This document shows positions 19,187 to 29,428 of a stretch of 64,000 bases of DNA, one piece after another. The stretch's first letter is position 1, and each line of letters opens with the position of its first letter. The notes under the pieces were generated by a model. That model had not been told where the DNA came from and did not search any database. It saw nothing but the letters and a program-made list of their open reading frames with translations. This DNA is from Sulfurimonas hydrogeniphila (GTDB lineage Bacteria; Campylobacterota; Campylobacteria; Campylobacterales; Sulfurimonadaceae): contig NZ_CP035534.1 in NCBI RefSeq assembly GCF_009068765.1, forward strand, positions 1,736,001 to 1,800,000. The letters run 5' to 3'. The position numbers and the translations under genes are program-made.

Positions 19187-20157
19187 TACATAACTCCTGA
19201 TTCAAACTGTTCGCGCATTCTGTTTTTTTCTGCTTCTCTTTTTGCTTTTTCTGCCAGTTTTGCATGATAGTTTTTCACATCAAAACCAAACAGTATCAAC
19301 AACGGTGAAGCAACAAAGATGGACGAATATGTTCCTACGATTATACCTACCAAAAGCGTAAATGCAAAGGCATGAATAATCTCTCCGCCAAACATAAACA
19401 GTGTAAAAACCACAAAAAAGGTCGTTAAAGAGGTCAGTGTCGTACGGGCAAGCGTTCTTGTGATAGATTCATTGATAATCTCTGTCAAATTCGCTTTTTT
19501 GGATTTTGTAATCCCTTCGCGGATACGGTCAAAGACAATAATTGTATCGTTGAGCGAATATCCCAAAAGTGTCAGTATTGCAGCAAGTACATCAAGATTG
19601 ACATCAATCTGAAAGAGAGCCACCGCACCCATTGCAATCGAAACATCATGCACTAACGCGGCTATAGAAGCCACGGCAAATCGCCATTCAAATCGAAATG
19701 CCACATAAACAAGAATCGCGGCTATAGAGAGAAAAAGTGCCATAAGCCCTTTCTCTTTTAACTCTGAACCTACTTTTGGACCTACAATATCAACACGGCG
19801 AATCGTAAAATTGCCTGTACCCTGCAGTGCTGCTCTTGCAACATCACCGATGTCTTTTGCTACACTCGCACTCGATGTTTTCATACGAATGACAACTTCA
19901 TCCGGAGAACCGAACTCACTGATGGAAGCACCGTCAAAAAGTTTGTCTGCCTGCAGTTTTTCCCGCATCGCTTTGATAGGGGCTTTTGTGTCATACTTTA
20001 CCTGAACAATCGTTCCTCCGGCAAAGTCGATCCCGTAATTGAGTCCTTTTGTCGCCAAAATCGCATATGAAGCCAAGATAAGAATAATTGAAACTGCCAT
20101 CGCAATTTTTGATTTACCCATAAAATCAATGGGCTGTTTATACTTAAAAAATTCCAT
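19186..20157 (-). CDS. secF: Protein translocase subunit SecF
   Basis: A 323-residue six-helix inner membrane protein that with SecD uses the proton gradient to help pull exported proteins through SecYEG. The first periplasmic loop starts with the family motif GIDFAGGTIVQV. The C-terminal membrane half contains ALVHDVSIAMG and the LNDTIIVFDRIRE segment with conserved D and R residues needed for proton transport. It lies two bases after secD, in the order yajC-secD-secF. Confidence 0.97.
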   Translation of the reverse strand: MEFFKYKQPIDFMGKSKIAMAVSIILILASYAILATKGLNYGIDFAGGTIVQVKYDTKAPIKAMREKLQADKLFDGASISEFGSPDEVVIRMKTSSASVAKDIGDVARAALQGTGNFTIRRVDIVGPKVGSELKEKGLMALFLSIAAILVYVAFRFEWRFAVASIAALVHDVSIAMGAVALFQIDVNLDVLAAILTLLGYSLNDTIIVFDRIREGITKSKKANLTEIINESITRTLARTTLTSLTTFFVVFTLFMFGGEIIHAFAFTLLVGIIVGTYSSIFVASPLLILFGFDVKNYHAKLAEKAKREAEKNRMREQFESGVM

Positions 20158-20159
20158 AA

Positions 20160-21725
20160 TTATCCTTTAATCCCAAACCAGAAACGGTAATTTTTGCTTT
20201 TGCCCATTTTAGGTTCAAGCATCTGATAAATTCCGTGTGTTCCGAGAATTGCAGTGAGCATAGATGCCAAAATACCGATACTCATAGTAATGGCAAACCC
20301 TTTTATAGCACCTGTACCATAGACATACAAGACAACAGAAGCAATCAGCGTCGTGATATTTGCATCCAAAATTGCCGTCATTGCGTTTGCGTAGCCTTCT
20401 TCTATGGCCTTGTGCATAGATTTTCCCTCATAAATGAGTTCACGGATTCTTTCGGTAATAATGACATTCGCATCCACCGCCATACCGACCGTCAGGACAA
20501 TACCTGCCATACCCGGCAGCGTCAACGTCGCACCAAAAAGACTCATAACCGCCAAAAGAATCAACAAGTTTGCAATCAGGGCAATATTTGCAATTACCCC
20601 TGCCATACGATAATAAACCATCATAAAAACAATAACAAGAATAAAACCGCCTATCAGCGCTATCATAGATGCTTTGATACTGTCAGCACCCAGACTTGGG
20701 CCGACAGAACGTTTTTCCATCATATATATTGGCGCCAATAATGCACCCGAACGCAGCGCAATTGCCAAATCTTTTGCCTCAAGCACTGTATAGTTTCCGG
20801 AAATCTGTCCGCTGCCTCCGCCGATGCGTTCATTAATATTCGGTGCAGAGTAGACTTTTCCGTCAAGTACGACTGCCAGACGTTTGCCTACGTTTTTGCC
20901 GGTAAAATCACCGAAGATGTCAGCACCCTCTGCATTGAGTTTAAAATTAATCACCGGACGGTTGTTTTGGTCAAAACCGACATTTGCACCGGTAAGCATC
21001 CCGCCATCCAGAATAGGAATTTCATGCACAAGATATTTGATTTTAGGATTTTTCACATCTTCTAAAATAACATCACCGTATGCCGCCGCATCCGCATCGC
21101 TCATATTGTAAACCCGTGCATTTCTGGCTTCATCAACTGCCATCATTTCAAGTTTTGCCGCACGAGAAATCAACTCGCGTGCACGCTGTTCTTCCTGCGG
21201 TGTTTTAATCCCCGCAAGCTCTACAAGTATCTTGTCTTTTCCCTGACGTGCGACAACGGGCTCTGAGAGTCCGAACTGGTCAAGTCTGTTTCTGATCGTT
21301 TCAATTGCCTGCGAGACTGCCTGCTGTTTTGTTTTTTCTATCTCTTTAGGCGTCAGACTCAAGGTTATGACAGAACCTTTGTGTGTAACTTTCACACCTT
21401 CAAGTTTTGATAAAAAATCATCAAAGTTTTTAATCTCGTCACTATCAAGCACTTCAAAAGTTACACTTTTGCTGTCAAAGCTCAATCCGTCTATTAAAAT
21501 GTCATTACGTTCTGCAAAGTGTTTGATACTTGCCGCTATTGATTTAATACGTGATTTAGTCGCTTCCTCGGTTTTCACACCGAGCAGCATATGCAGTCCA
21601 CCCTGTAAATCAAGGCCTAAGGTTATTTTTTTGCCGCTTTGGGTCTGTAAAAGTGATGGAAGAGAAAATACAATTCCAAACACTATTGCCAGAGCAAAGA
21701 TGACTATGCGATAATTAAGCTTCAT
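20160..21725 (-). CDS. secD: Protein translocase subunit SecD
   Basis: A 521-residue six-helix membrane protein with a large periplasmic P1 head. Visible motifs: LGLDLQGGLHMLLG after the first helix, the P1 base/head region (about residues 60-330), and the C-terminal half with the AVDANVIITERIRE segment carrying the Asp and Arg used in proton movement. The ATG chosen overlaps the yajC 3' end by 11 bases. A TTG six codons upstream is possible but has no better ribosome-binding site. Confidence 0.96.
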   Translation of the reverse strand: MKLNYRIVIFALAIVFGIVFSLPSLLQTQSGKKITLGLDLQGGLHMLLGVKTEEATKSRIKSIAASIKHFAERNDILIDGLSFDSKSVTFEVLDSDEIKNFDDFLSKLEGVKVTHKGSVITLSLTPKEIEKTKQQAVSQAIETIRNRLDQFGLSEPVVARQGKDKILVELAGIKTPQEEQRARELISRAAKLEMMAVDEARNARVYNMSDADAAAYGDVILEDVKNPKIKYLVHEIPILDGGMLTGANVGFDQNNRPVINFKLNAEGADIFGDFTGKNVGKRLAVVLDGKVYSAPNINERIGGGSGQISGNYTVLEAKDLAIALRSGALLAPIYMMEKRSVGPSLGADSIKASMIALIGGFILVIVFMMVYYRMAGVIANIALIANLLILLAVMSLFGATLTLPGMAGIVLTVGMAVDANVIITERIRELIYEGKSMHKAIEEGYANAMTAILDANITTLIASVVLYVYGTGAIKGFAITMSIGILASMLTAILGTHGIYQMLEPKMGKSKNYRFWFGIKG

Positions 21726-21981
21726 CCTCGAACTTCTTTGCAATGGAATCTTTTGTAATTTTTACGAGTGTATCATCATTGAGTTTTACTGTCAAAAAGT
21801 TCTCTTCAACTTTATGAACAACAACGATAAAACCGCCGTTAGTGATGACTTTGTCACCTTTTTTAAGAGATTCAATCATCTCTTTTTTGGCCTTGGCCTC
21901 TTTTTGCTGTGGGCGAATAATTACGAAATACATAATTGCAATTAAAAATACAAACGGTAGTAGTTGGGAGATAATTTCCAT
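21715..21981 (-). CDS. yajC: Preprotein translocase accessory subunit YajC
   Basis: An 88-residue single-pass protein. One N-terminal helix (LLPFVFLIAIMYFVIIRPQQK) ends in the RPQQKEAKAKK motif diagnostic of YajC, then a small cytosolic beta domain with GDKVITNGGF. YajC associates with SecDF. A GAAGGAAG ribosome-binding site precedes the ATG, and a TATAAT-like box further upstream in the 84-base gap shared with lnt probably drives the long downstream block. Confidence 0.96.
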   Translation of the reverse strand: MEIISQLLPFVFLIAIMYFVIIRPQQKEAKAKKEMIESLKKGDKVITNGGFIVVVHKVEENFLTVKLNDDTLVKITKDSIAKKFEDEA

Positions 21982-22053
21982 ATCTTGTGCTTCCTTCTCT
22001 TATAAAATTGCAGCGATTATACAAAAAATATACTAATAAGCTCTTAAATTCAG

Positions 22054-22066
22054 TACAATTTCAAAA
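22054..22066 (+). promoter_or_regulatory. -10 box positioned for a leaderless lnt mRNA
   Basis: TACAAT at 22054-22059 is followed by six bases and then the lnt ATG, with no Shine-Dalgarno sequence between. Transcription would be expected to start on the A of the ATG. Confidence 0.45.
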
Positions 22067-23274
22067 TGAATTCCTTAACAAAAAATATTTTACTCGCAAT
22101 TGGCACGGCTGCACTTTTCAGTGCTTTTATCTATTTGGAATATTTTGGCATTGAAAATAAATTTCTCAATACCCTTTTTGGACTTGGAGCAATAGCACTG
22201 CTTCTTAGCATTCCTAAAAAAGCGGTTCTTTTTAGCGGTTTTTTTATAGGACTCTTTTGGTTTTACTGGATCGGTTTCAGTTTTAAATACCAGGGTGTCG
22301 GCTACATGGAGCCTTTTGTTACTCTCGGCTTCGGCATTCTCTATCTTCTCTTTTTTGCACCGCTTGCCTTTACAGACAAGCCCTATATACGGGCCCTACT
22401 GCTTTTTGGGCTCAGCTTTTTTGAACCGCTTGGCTGGAACTGGATGAAAATTGAGCTCTTGTTTGTCAACAGTTATATAGGTGTTTACAAATATCAGTTG
22501 GCGGCCGTTTTGCTCGCCCTCTCCCTGCCTTCACTGATAAAAAACAAAAAATACAGATATTTGCCTCTTTTGCTTCTCGTCTTTGCCTATAACTACGGCT
22601 ATCCAAAACAGTATGATGCGCCCCTGAAAATAAAGCTGGTACAAACAGAAATCCCCCAAAGTGTCAAGTGGGAGAGAAGCAGCCTCTACCCTACCGTTGC
22701 CATGATTTTTGAAAAAATCCGTCAGGCACAGGCAGAAGGCTATGATGTTGTCATATTCCCCGAATCTGTCTTCCCTCTTTTTATGAATGAAATGCCGAAA
22801 CTGATGCAGGAACTTCGTAAGGCTTCTGAAAAAATCACTGTCATAGCCGGTGCACTGATGCGTGAAAACAATCTCAACTACAATGTCACCTATATGTTTG
22901 ACAAAGGCAGATACAAGGTTGCCAAAAAACTCATTCTGGTTCCTTTTGGCGAGTACATTCCTCTGCCAAAATTTGCACAAAAATTCATCAACGATACTTT
23001 TTTTCAAGGATCAAGTGATTTTGTTACGGCAAAAAAACCGACAGACTTTGTCATAAAAGGTATCAGGTTCAGAAATGCCGTCTGTTATGAGGCTACATGT
23101 AAAGAGCTCTACAATGGCAATGTAAAATATATGATTGCCATAAGCAACAATGCATGGTTTACCCCTTCTATTGAGCCGACACTGCAGAAGTTGCTTTTAG
23201 AGTACTATGCCCGAAAAAACGGTGTGACAATTTACCACGCAGCCAACATGAGCGGCACAGGTGTAATCAAATAG
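22066..23274 (+). CDS. lnt: Apolipoprotein N-acyltransferase
   Basis: A 402-residue inner membrane enzyme that adds the third acyl chain to lipoproteins. The N-terminal 170 residues form several membrane helices including FYWIGFSFKY. The C-terminal nitrilase-fold domain carries the catalytic triad region: Glu in FPESVFPLF, Lys near the KKLILVPFGEYIPL segment and Cys in NAVCYEATC. It is shorter than the E. coli protein but typical for Campylobacterota. It is divergent from yajC, as in C. jejuni. It supplies the maturation of lipoproteins such as LptE encoded on the other strand. Confidence 0.95.
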   Translation: MNSLTKNILLAIGTAALFSAFIYLEYFGIENKFLNTLFGLGAIALLLSIPKKAVLFSGFFIGLFWFYWIGFSFKYQGVGYMEPFVTLGFGILYLLFFAPLAFTDKPYIRALLLFGLSFFEPLGWNWMKIELLFVNSYIGVYKYQLAAVLLALSLPSLIKNKKYRYLPLLLLVFAYNYGYPKQYDAPLKIKLVQTEIPQSVKWERSSLYPTVAMIFEKIRQAQAEGYDVVIFPESVFPLFMNEMPKLMQELRKASEKITVIAGALMRENNLNYNVTYMFDKGRYKVAKKLILVPFGEYIPLPKFAQKFINDTFFQGSSDFVTAKKPTDFVIKGIRFRNAVCYEATCKELYNGNVKYMIAISNNAWFTPSIEPTLQKLLLEYYARKNGVTIYHAANMSGTGVIK

Positions 23275-23289
23275 TAATAATTTCTTTGC

Positions 23290-23295
23290 TATAAT
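23290..23295 (+). promoter_or_regulatory. -10 box of ppk1
   Basis: TATAAT lies 34 bases before the ppk1 ATG in the short lnt-ppk1 gap, giving a leader of about 28 bases with an AAAGAAAGTGA purine stretch before the start codon. No convincing -35 hexamer was seen. Confidence 0.45.
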
Positions 23296-23329
23296 AAAGA
23301 AAAAACTTACCAAAGAAAGTGAAAATTTT

Positions 23330-25429
23330 ATGATAAACCTTAAAAATCCCAATCTTTATTTAAACCGTGAGCTTTCATGGTTACAGTTTAACACAAGAGT
23401 CCTCAAACAGGCACAGGATGAGTCTTTGCCGCTGCTTGAACGTCTCAAATTTCTTGCCATTTACGGAACAAATCTGGATGAGTTCTATATGATTCGCGTG
23501 GCAGGACTTAAAAAGCTTTTTGCCGCGGGTATTATCGTTTCAGGGGCCGACAGGCTGACACCTCTGCAGCAGCTTCGTGAAATCAGAAACTATCTGCATC
23601 AGGAACAGCAGGTTGTCGAGCACTGCAGAAGTGAAATATTTAAAAAACTTGAGCCTCATGGTATCAGTGTAAAGACATATGATGAAGTGAACAATCAGGA
23701 CAAACATAAACTCAACCAGTATTTCAATGAAAACATCTATCCGGTAATTATTCCCATTGCCATAGATGCCACACATCCTTTTCCACATCTTAACAACCTG
23801 AGTTTCGGGCTTATCGTAAAACTTCGCGATATGGACAACGAAAATATAGAACGCTTTGGAATTATACGTGTTCCCCGTGTTTTAAACAGATTTGTAGAGC
23901 TTGGAAACGGAACCTATGTACCGATAGAAAGTGTTGTGGAAAAGCATGTTGATGAACTTTTTCCGGGCTATGAGCTTATCAAATATGCCCCTTTTCGCGT
24001 GACAAGAAATGCTGATATTGCCATAGAAGAAGAGGAAGCTGATGACTTTATGGAGATTCTTGAAGAGGGGCTCAAACTTCGCCGTAAAGGAGAAATGGTC
24101 CGGCTTGAGGTCGGTTCAAATGCTGATGATGAAATCATTAACTTTTTTAACCGTCATGCACATATATACAAAGATGACATCTACAGATACCATACCTTTT
24201 TAAATCTCTCAAGTCTTTGGCAGATAGTATCGAACAAAAACTTTGCACATCTTTTGGCACCGGCATTTCAACCAAAAAATCTGCCGCCTTTTGAAAACAA
24301 TGAAGATATTTTCTCTATCCTGGAAAAGCAGGATGTCTTGATGTACCATCCTTATCAGAGTTTTGACCCTGTGGTAAATCTCATTCAACATGCGGCAAAA
24401 GACCCTGATGTTGTCTCTATAAAAATGACACTCTACCGTTCAGGGACAAAGTCGCCTATCGTCAAATCTTTGATGGATGCCAGTGAATCGGGAAAACAGG
24501 TTACCGTTATGGTTGAGCTAAAAGCACGCTTTGACGAGGAGAACAATCTCATTTGGGCAAAAGCGCTTGAAAAATCAGGAGCCCATGTTATTTACGGAAT
24601 TCAAGGGTTTAAAGTCCATGCAAAAGCGGCTTTGATCACAAGAAGAAAAAACGGAAAACTCAAGCAGTATGCCCATTTAGGCACAGGAAACTATAACCCT
24701 TCCACTGCAAAAATATATACTGACATGAGTTATATGACGAGCAAGGACACCATTACCAATGACTTAACACGCTTTTTTCACTTTTTGACAGGCTTTAGCA
24801 AAAAAGGAAAACTCAATGAGTTATATATGTCTCCTTCACAAATCAAGCCTAAAGTCCTTTCTCTCATTCACAATGAAACAAGACAGGGAAAAAACGGACA
24901 TATCATTGCAAAGGTAAACTCACTTGTTGACGATGATGTCATCAGAGCACTCTACAAAGCCTCTATAGCCGGTGTAAAAGTTGAGCTTATTGTACGTGGT
25001 ATCTGCTGTTTGAAGCCCGGTATCAAAGATGTCAGCGAAAATATAAGAGTTGTTTCCATTTTGGGAAAATACCTCGAGCATGCCCGTACTTTTTATTTTA
25101 AAAATGATGCATCAAAAGTCTATATCTCAAGTGCAGACTGGATGCCCCGAAATCTTGTGCGGCGTATAGAGCTTTTAACTGCCATCAAAGATGAAGATGC
25201 CAAAAAGAAAATTATACAGATTCTCAAACTGCAATGCTCCGACAATGCCCTTGCACATGAACTGCAAAGTGACGGATCCTATATAAAAATCAAGCCAAAA
25301 GAGGGGCAAAAGGTTATCAACAACCACAAACTTCTTGAAGACTATGTCAATCGCATTGCAAAAGCAACCAAAAAAGAGACCTCTACCTATGTGCAGCAGC
25401 TGGTTAACCGTCTCTTCATAGAAAGTTAA
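23330..25429 (+). CDS. ppk: Polyphosphate kinase 1
   Basis: A 699-residue enzyme that reversibly polymerises phosphate from ATP into polyphosphate. The four PPK1 domains are recognisable: N domain with LNRELSWLQFN, H domain, C1 with the SIKMTLYRSG segment and the phosphorylated His in FKVHAKAAL, and C2 with the second conserved His near YLEHARTFYF. The TGNYNPSTAKIYTD phosphate-binding segment is intact. It is a full-length family member with its own promoter. The gamma-carbonic anhydrase gene follows after 13 bases, so the two are likely co-transcribed. Confidence 0.97.
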   Translation: MINLKNPNLYLNRELSWLQFNTRVLKQAQDESLPLLERLKFLAIYGTNLDEFYMIRVAGLKKLFAAGIIVSGADRLTPLQQLREIRNYLHQEQQVVEHCRSEIFKKLEPHGISVKTYDEVNNQDKHKLNQYFNENIYPVIIPIAIDATHPFPHLNNLSFGLIVKLRDMDNENIERFGIIRVPRVLNRFVELGNGTYVPIESVVEKHVDELFPGYELIKYAPFRVTRNADIAIEEEEADDFMEILEEGLKLRRKGEMVRLEVGSNADDEIINFFNRHAHIYKDDIYRYHTFLNLSSLWQIVSNKNFAHLLAPAFQPKNLPPFENNEDIFSILEKQDVLMYHPYQSFDPVVNLIQHAAKDPDVVSIKMTLYRSGTKSPIVKSLMDASESGKQVTVMVELKARFDEENNLIWAKALEKSGAHVIYGIQGFKVHAKAALITRRKNGKLKQYAHLGTGNYNPSTAKIYTDMSYMTSKDTITNDLTRFFHFLTGFSKKGKLNELYMSPSQIKPKVLSLIHNETRQGKNGHIIAKVNSLVDDDVIRALYKASIAGVKVELIVRGICCLKPGIKDVSENIRVVSILGKYLEHARTFYFKNDASKVYISSADWMPRNLVRRIELLTAIKDEDAKKKIIQILKLQCSDNALAHELQSDGSYIKIKPKEGQKVINNHKLLEDYVNRIAKATKKETSTYVQQLVNRLFIES

Positions 25430-25442
25430 AGGAGCACGCCTT

Positions 25443-25970
25443 ATGTTACATGTATACAAAAATATAACCCCGACTGTAGGTAGCAGAAGCTGGATAGCGC
25501 CTTCTGCAGATGTTATAGGGGATGTCAGCTGCGGAGAGGACTGCTCTGTCTGGTTTGGCTGTGTCGTTCGCGGTGATGTGCATTATATAAAAATCGGCAA
25601 TCGTGTCAATATTCAGGATTTGAGTATGATACATGTAACGCACTACAAAAAAGAGGACAAAAGTGACGGAAATCCGACAATCATCGAAGATGATGTGACC
25701 ATAGGACATCGCGTCATGCTGCACGGATGTACCATAGAAAAAGCCTGTCTTATCGGCATGAGCGCTACTATACTGGACGGTGCGGTTATAGGCAAAGAGA
25801 GCATAGTCGGAGCAGGTTCGCTTGTGACAAAAAACAAAGTTTTTCCGCCACGCTCACTCATCATGGGAAGCCCTGCAAAAGTTGTCAGAGAATTGAGCGA
25901 GGAGGAGATAAAAGAACTTTACGCCTCTGCCTCACGCTATGTGGCGTTTAAAGAGGATTATGTTCTGTAG
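25443..25970 (+). CDS. Gamma-carbonic anhydrase family protein (YrdA/PaaY-like)
   Basis: A 175-residue left-handed beta-helix protein built from hexapeptide repeats (for example [28 protein letters not shown]). The metal-binding histidines are present in MIHVTHY and [10 protein letters not shown], and the trimer-core Arg/Asp in VVRGDVH is intact, so a zinc or iron site can form. Many family members have weak or no carbonic anhydrase activity, so the reaction is uncertain. The GGAG ribosome-binding site is eight to nine bases upstream. The 3' end overlaps the convergent argJ by 13 bases. Confidence 0.9.
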   Translation: MLHVYKNITPTVGSRSWIAPSADVIGDVSCGEDCSVWFGCVVRGDVHYIKIGNRVNIQDLSMIHVTHYKKEDKSDGNPTIIEDDVTIGHRVMLHGCTIEKACLIGMSATILDGAVIGKESIVGAGSLVTKNKVFPPRSLIMGSPAKVVRELSEEEIKELYASASRYVAFKEDYVL

Positions 25971-27136
25971 TCCGCATTTATTTTGACATATTCATACCCG
26001 AGATCGCAGCCAAAAGCTGTGAACTTTCCGTCTCCTATTCCCAAATCGCAATAAATGGTAAATGCTTCTCTTTTCATTATCTCACCGGCTTTTTGCTCCA
26101 TCACTGCATCGAAATACAGTGTTCCCCTGTCATAGACACAGACATCTTCAAAGGCAATACGCAGTTTTTCTTCATCCGCATCAGCACCGCTTGCACCGAT
26201 TGTTGAAGCGATTCTTCCCCAGTTTGGGTCTTCTCCGTAGAGTGCCGTTTTGACAAGTAAAGAATTGGTCAGCGCTTTGGCCACAATCTCTGCCTCCGCA
26301 TCATCTTTTGCCCCACTCACTTCATAGGTAACAAGTTTTGTCGCGCCCTCTCCGTCTCTTACCATTTCACGGGCCAAAAAACGCATAATTTTATAAAGAG
26401 CTTCTGTGAATGCTCTCCTGTGGTAAACTTTACTTTTTGCATTGCTGAGCAACATGACTGTGTCATTGGTCGAGGTATCTCCGTCAACACTTGCGGCATT
26501 AAAAGTTGTTTTTACATTTTCAGTTAAAATATTTTGCATTTCATCTTTGTCAACTTTCGCATCAGTTGTGATAAAACAGAGCATTGTAGCCATAGCGGGA
26601 TTAATCATACCCGCACCTTTTGCCATTGCACCAATGTGAAAACTGCTGCCGTCTTCAAGTTCGACTCTGTATGCAATCTGTTTTGAAAAAGTATCGGTTG
26701 TCATAATCGCTGCCGCCGCCGAACTGCCGTCTCGTTTTTTCAAATCAAAAAGTCTGGCACCGGCTATAATCTTCTCTTTTGGCAGTCGTACACCGATAAC
26801 ACCTGTTGAGCTCATTACAGGATTGTGCACTTCCTCCGGCAAGGTGGCTAAAATTTCTTCTATATCTTCAATACCTGCTTTTCCGGTCATAGCATTGGCA
26901 TTTTTAGAATTAATAAGTACAAAATTTGTTTGAAACTCACCTTTTGCTTTAAAGTGGCGTATAGGTGCTGCCGTCATTTTGTTTGTTGTAAATGCTGTTG
27001 CTATTTCACACAAGGTATCACTGTAAACAAAAGCCATATCTTTTGCTTTGTTCGGTTTTAATCCTGCACTGATACCATCCGCATAAAAACCTTCTGCCGT
27101 ACAAACCCCACCATCAACTTTTATCAACTTATACAA
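25958..27136 (-). CDS. argJ: Arginine biosynthesis bifunctional protein ArgJ
   Basis: A 392-residue enzyme that transfers acetyl from N-acetylornithine to glutamate and may also make N-acetylglutamate from acetyl-CoA. It is made as a proenzyme that cleaves itself before a Thr: the site is visible as [10 protein letters not shown]. The [26 protein letters not shown] and GEDPNWGR segments are all present. Length is normal. It overlaps the K+ channel gene by eight bases on the same strand and is last in an rpmB-channel-argJ series. Confidence 0.97.
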   Translation of the reverse strand: MYKLIKVDGGVCTAEGFYADGISAGLKPNKAKDMAFVYSDTLCEIATAFTTNKMTAAPIRHFKAKGEFQTNFVLINSKNANAMTGKAGIEDIEEILATLPEEVHNPVMSSTGVIGVRLPKEKIIAGARLFDLKKRDGSSAAAAIMTTDTFSKQIAYRVELEDGSSFHIGAMAKGAGMINPAMATMLCFITTDAKVDKDEMQNILTENVKTTFNAASVDGDTSTNDTVMLLSNAKSKVYHRRAFTEALYKIMRFLAREMVRDGEGATKLVTYEVSGAKDDAEAEIVAKALTNSLLVKTALYGEDPNWGRIASTIGASGADADEEKLRIAFEDVCVYDRGTLYFDAVMEQKAGEIMKREAFTIYCDLGIGDGKFTAFGCDLGYEYVKINADYRT

Positions 27137-28259
27137 ACTTCAACTCCTTAGGTTTGACTCTTTTTGAAATCAGATCTTTTGTTATTTTAATCCCTTCCTG
27201 TGTGCCTATCACTAGAAGTTTCGATTCACTTGTCACCAAGGTATCTCCCTTTGGCATTCCAATAAGCTTTCCGTCTTTTCTGGTAATTCCCACAACTGAT
27301 GTGTTTGCAATTTCCCGGATATGTGTCTCTTTCAATTTTTTGAGAACTGCCCAACTGTAACGCGGCACTATGATCTCTTGCATATCCAAAGGATTGTCAC
27401 TTTTATATAAAAATTCTTCAAGCAGATTTTCCATATCGGGACGTGCCGCCATTGCAGAGACTCTTTGGGCTGTGAGTTTTGTCGGAGAAACGACAGTGTC
27501 TGCTCCAAGTTTTTTCAGCTTTTCCACATCACTCATTGTTTCTGCTGAGGATATCACATAATAGGGACGAGGCAAAAAATGTTCTTTCTCAAAAAGCCGC
27601 ACCGAAGCAATCAGCGCAATATTGTCAGCAATGGAACTCGACAAAGTAATCAAACCTTTTGCAGAAGAAAGATGTGCTTTGAGCATTGAAAGCTCAGCAT
27701 GAGGCTGTGCCTGCAAAAAATGCGGATATTTATGCTCTATTGCCCATTCGTGGATTTCAGCTCTTGGATCAATCACAATAAAAGGAATATGGTTTTTTCG
27801 CAACTGTTTTGTTACTTCTATTGTATAGTCATTATGATAGCACACAACAAAATGCTTTTTAAGTCTTGCTATTTTGTACAGCATTCTTCTCTCCTTCATT
27901 ATGGCAACAATATGCCCCTTGTTCAGTTCTGAAACCAAAATACCTATAGCACTTGAAAATACTGCAAACCCTGCAATAATTAAATTGATAGTAAAAATTC
28001 TTCCTGCGTTTGATATTGGAGCAATTTCACCAAACCCAACAGTAGTAAAAGTAATGGCCGTTTGATAAATTGCATCCATTATTGTAAAATTATCTATAAG
28101 AACATATCCGGATGTTCCTATTAACATTACAAATACTGTTAAAATTAAAGGGAGACGAAAAGCTTTAAGGTGGGAATAAACTTCAGGAAGAAGCTTGGGA
28201 TCAGGTTTGGGAGGGCTCTCCCAATTTAGGAACTTGCGAATCCTTGGTAAAAGATTCAA
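27129..28259 (-). CDS. K+ channel with RCK (TrkA-N and TrkA-C) domains
   Basis: A 376-residue ion channel subunit: two membrane helices (about residues 36-55 and 86-108) flanking a pore loop with selectivity filter TVGFG at residues 73-77, then a cytosolic TrkA-N (RCK) domain starting HFVVCYHND and a TrkA-C domain. It should form a gated tetrameric potassium channel. The first RCK glycine motif is atypical (CYHND rather than G-x-G-x-x-G), so nucleotide binding is doubtful. The start is TTG with AGGA eight bases upstream. The gene follows rpmB by 16 bases, as the KchA-type gene does in H. pylori. Confidence 0.9.
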   Translation of the reverse strand: MNLLPRIRKFLNWESPPKPDPKLLPEVYSHLKAFRLPLILTVFVMLIGTSGYVLIDNFTIMDAIYQTAITFTTVGFGEIAPISNAGRIFTINLIIAGFAVFSSAIGILVSELNKGHIVAIMKERRMLYKIARLKKHFVVCYHNDYTIEVTKQLRKNHIPFIVIDPRAEIHEWAIEHKYPHFLQAQPHAELSMLKAHLSSAKGLITLSSSIADNIALIASVRLFEKEHFLPRPYYVISSAETMSDVEKLKKLGADTVVSPTKLTAQRVSAMAARPDMENLLEEFLYKSDNPLDMQEIIVPRYSWAVLKKLKETHIREIANTSVVGITRKDGKLIGMPKGDTLVTSESKLLVIGTQEGIKITKDLISKRVKPKELKFV

Positions 28260-28275
28260 AACTGATTCCTATAGT

Positions 28276-28464
28276 CTACGAATTTTTCTTAAGTGTGCGT
28301 AATTCTCTTGCAGAAATCTTAATCTTCTTCGTTGTACCGTCTTCTAATGTAATACGAACTGTTCTTAGGTTTAATAAAAAACGACGCTTTGTTCTGTTTT
28401 TTGCATGAGAAACATTGTTCCCACTCATCGGGCCTTTGCCGCTGATAGCACATCTTCTTGCCAT
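28276..28464 (-). CDS. rpmB: 50S ribosomal protein L28
   Basis: A 62-residue ribosomal protein beginning [12 protein letters not shown], with the family segments [15 protein letters not shown] and the C-terminal [11 protein letters not shown]. The start used has AAGGA eight bases upstream; a longer frame exists but adds unrelated residues. The 166-base gap to the divergent HDOD gene holds its promoter region. Confidence 0.97.
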   Translation of the reverse strand: MARRCAISGKGPMSGNNVSHAKNRTKRRFLLNLRTVRITLEDGTTKKIKISARELRTLKKNS

Positions 28465-28630
28465 TTGAGTATCCTTGAATGATATTTTAAAGTTGCGAAT
28501 TATAGCAAACAAAAGCAAAACTGCAACTTAAGCCTGTTTTGTTTTTTTTGAGAATATACTTTCTATACTTTATTTGAATTTTATCTTAATCTCGTTAGAA
28601 TATATAATATCCAACATAAAGTAGTAAAAT

Positions 28631-29428
28631 TTGATTACATTACAACAGATAGACGCATTTATAGAAAAAATACCGCCATCACCAAAGATTTTAAAACAGA
28701 CGCTCGCTTTGCTTGATCAGGGTGATCTGGTTCAAGCAGCAAAAGTGGCACAGAATGACCCTGCACTCAATGCCTATTTGAAAGAGTTGGTGAACAAACC
28801 TTTGTACGGGTTTAAAAATGAAGTCACAAATGTTTCTCAGATTTTTGGCATACTTGGTGTCTCAAGATCACAGCAGGCGGCTTACAACTATATGATCTCT
28901 TTGCTTTCTCCCGCAAAATGGAAACTCTTCAAACTGAACAAATCTTCTTTTTATGATTTACAGGCCGGACTCTCTGTTGACTGGCACAAAATTACCGCTT
29001 ATTTGCAGATAGAAGATAAAGACCTTCAGAGTGCTGTTGCTCTGCTCCCCGCTAGTATCATAGTATCCGAAGCACTCTTTTGTGAAAAAATTGAAGATGT
29101 AAAGCTTCTTAGAAGTGTAGATGAGATTGATCTCAACACCATATTGCAGAGACTCTGCAATATGGACCTGTTTGATATATGCGAAAGAATTTCCCAAAAA
29201 TGGGAAATGCCCAAAAATATTGCCGATATCATTCAGGCATCTTCCGGCATTAAACCGTCTCAGGATGAAACAAACAACAAACTTGGAAAATGGATGCATC
29301 TGCTACTCTTTTACACCCTGTCAAAACCTGTTTTTATTGAAGCCGGATTGAATGATTTTATTGACTTTCAAATTGATTTTGTCAGCGACATCTATGATGA
29401 CTTTTCAAAACTGATGGAGATTTCATGA
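28631..29428 (+). CDS. HDOD-domain protein
   Basis: A 265-residue helical protein. The N-terminal IPPSPKILKQTLALLDQGD and AAKVAQNDPAL segments match the HDOD fold, a metal-free relative of HD phosphohydrolases, and the GILGVSRSQQAAYNY segment follows in family order. HDOD proteins act as signalling or scaffold modules, often tied to c-di-GMP or chemotaxis. No GGDEF or EAL domain is attached. The start is TTG with a weak ribosome-binding site; the alignment to HDOD proteins from the first residues supports it. It overlaps the CheX-like gene by four bases (ATGA), so they are coupled. Confidence 0.75.
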   Translation: MITLQQIDAFIEKIPPSPKILKQTLALLDQGDLVQAAKVAQNDPALNAYLKELVNKPLYGFKNEVTNVSQIFGILGVSRSQQAAYNYMISLLSPAKWKLFKLNKSSFYDLQAGLSVDWHKITAYLQIEDKDLQSAVALLPASIIVSEALFCEKIEDVKLLRSVDEIDLNTILQRLCNMDLFDICERISQKWEMPKNIADIIQASSGIKPSQDETNNKLGKWMHLLLFYTLSKPVFIEAGLNDFIDFQIDFVSDIYDDFSKLMEIS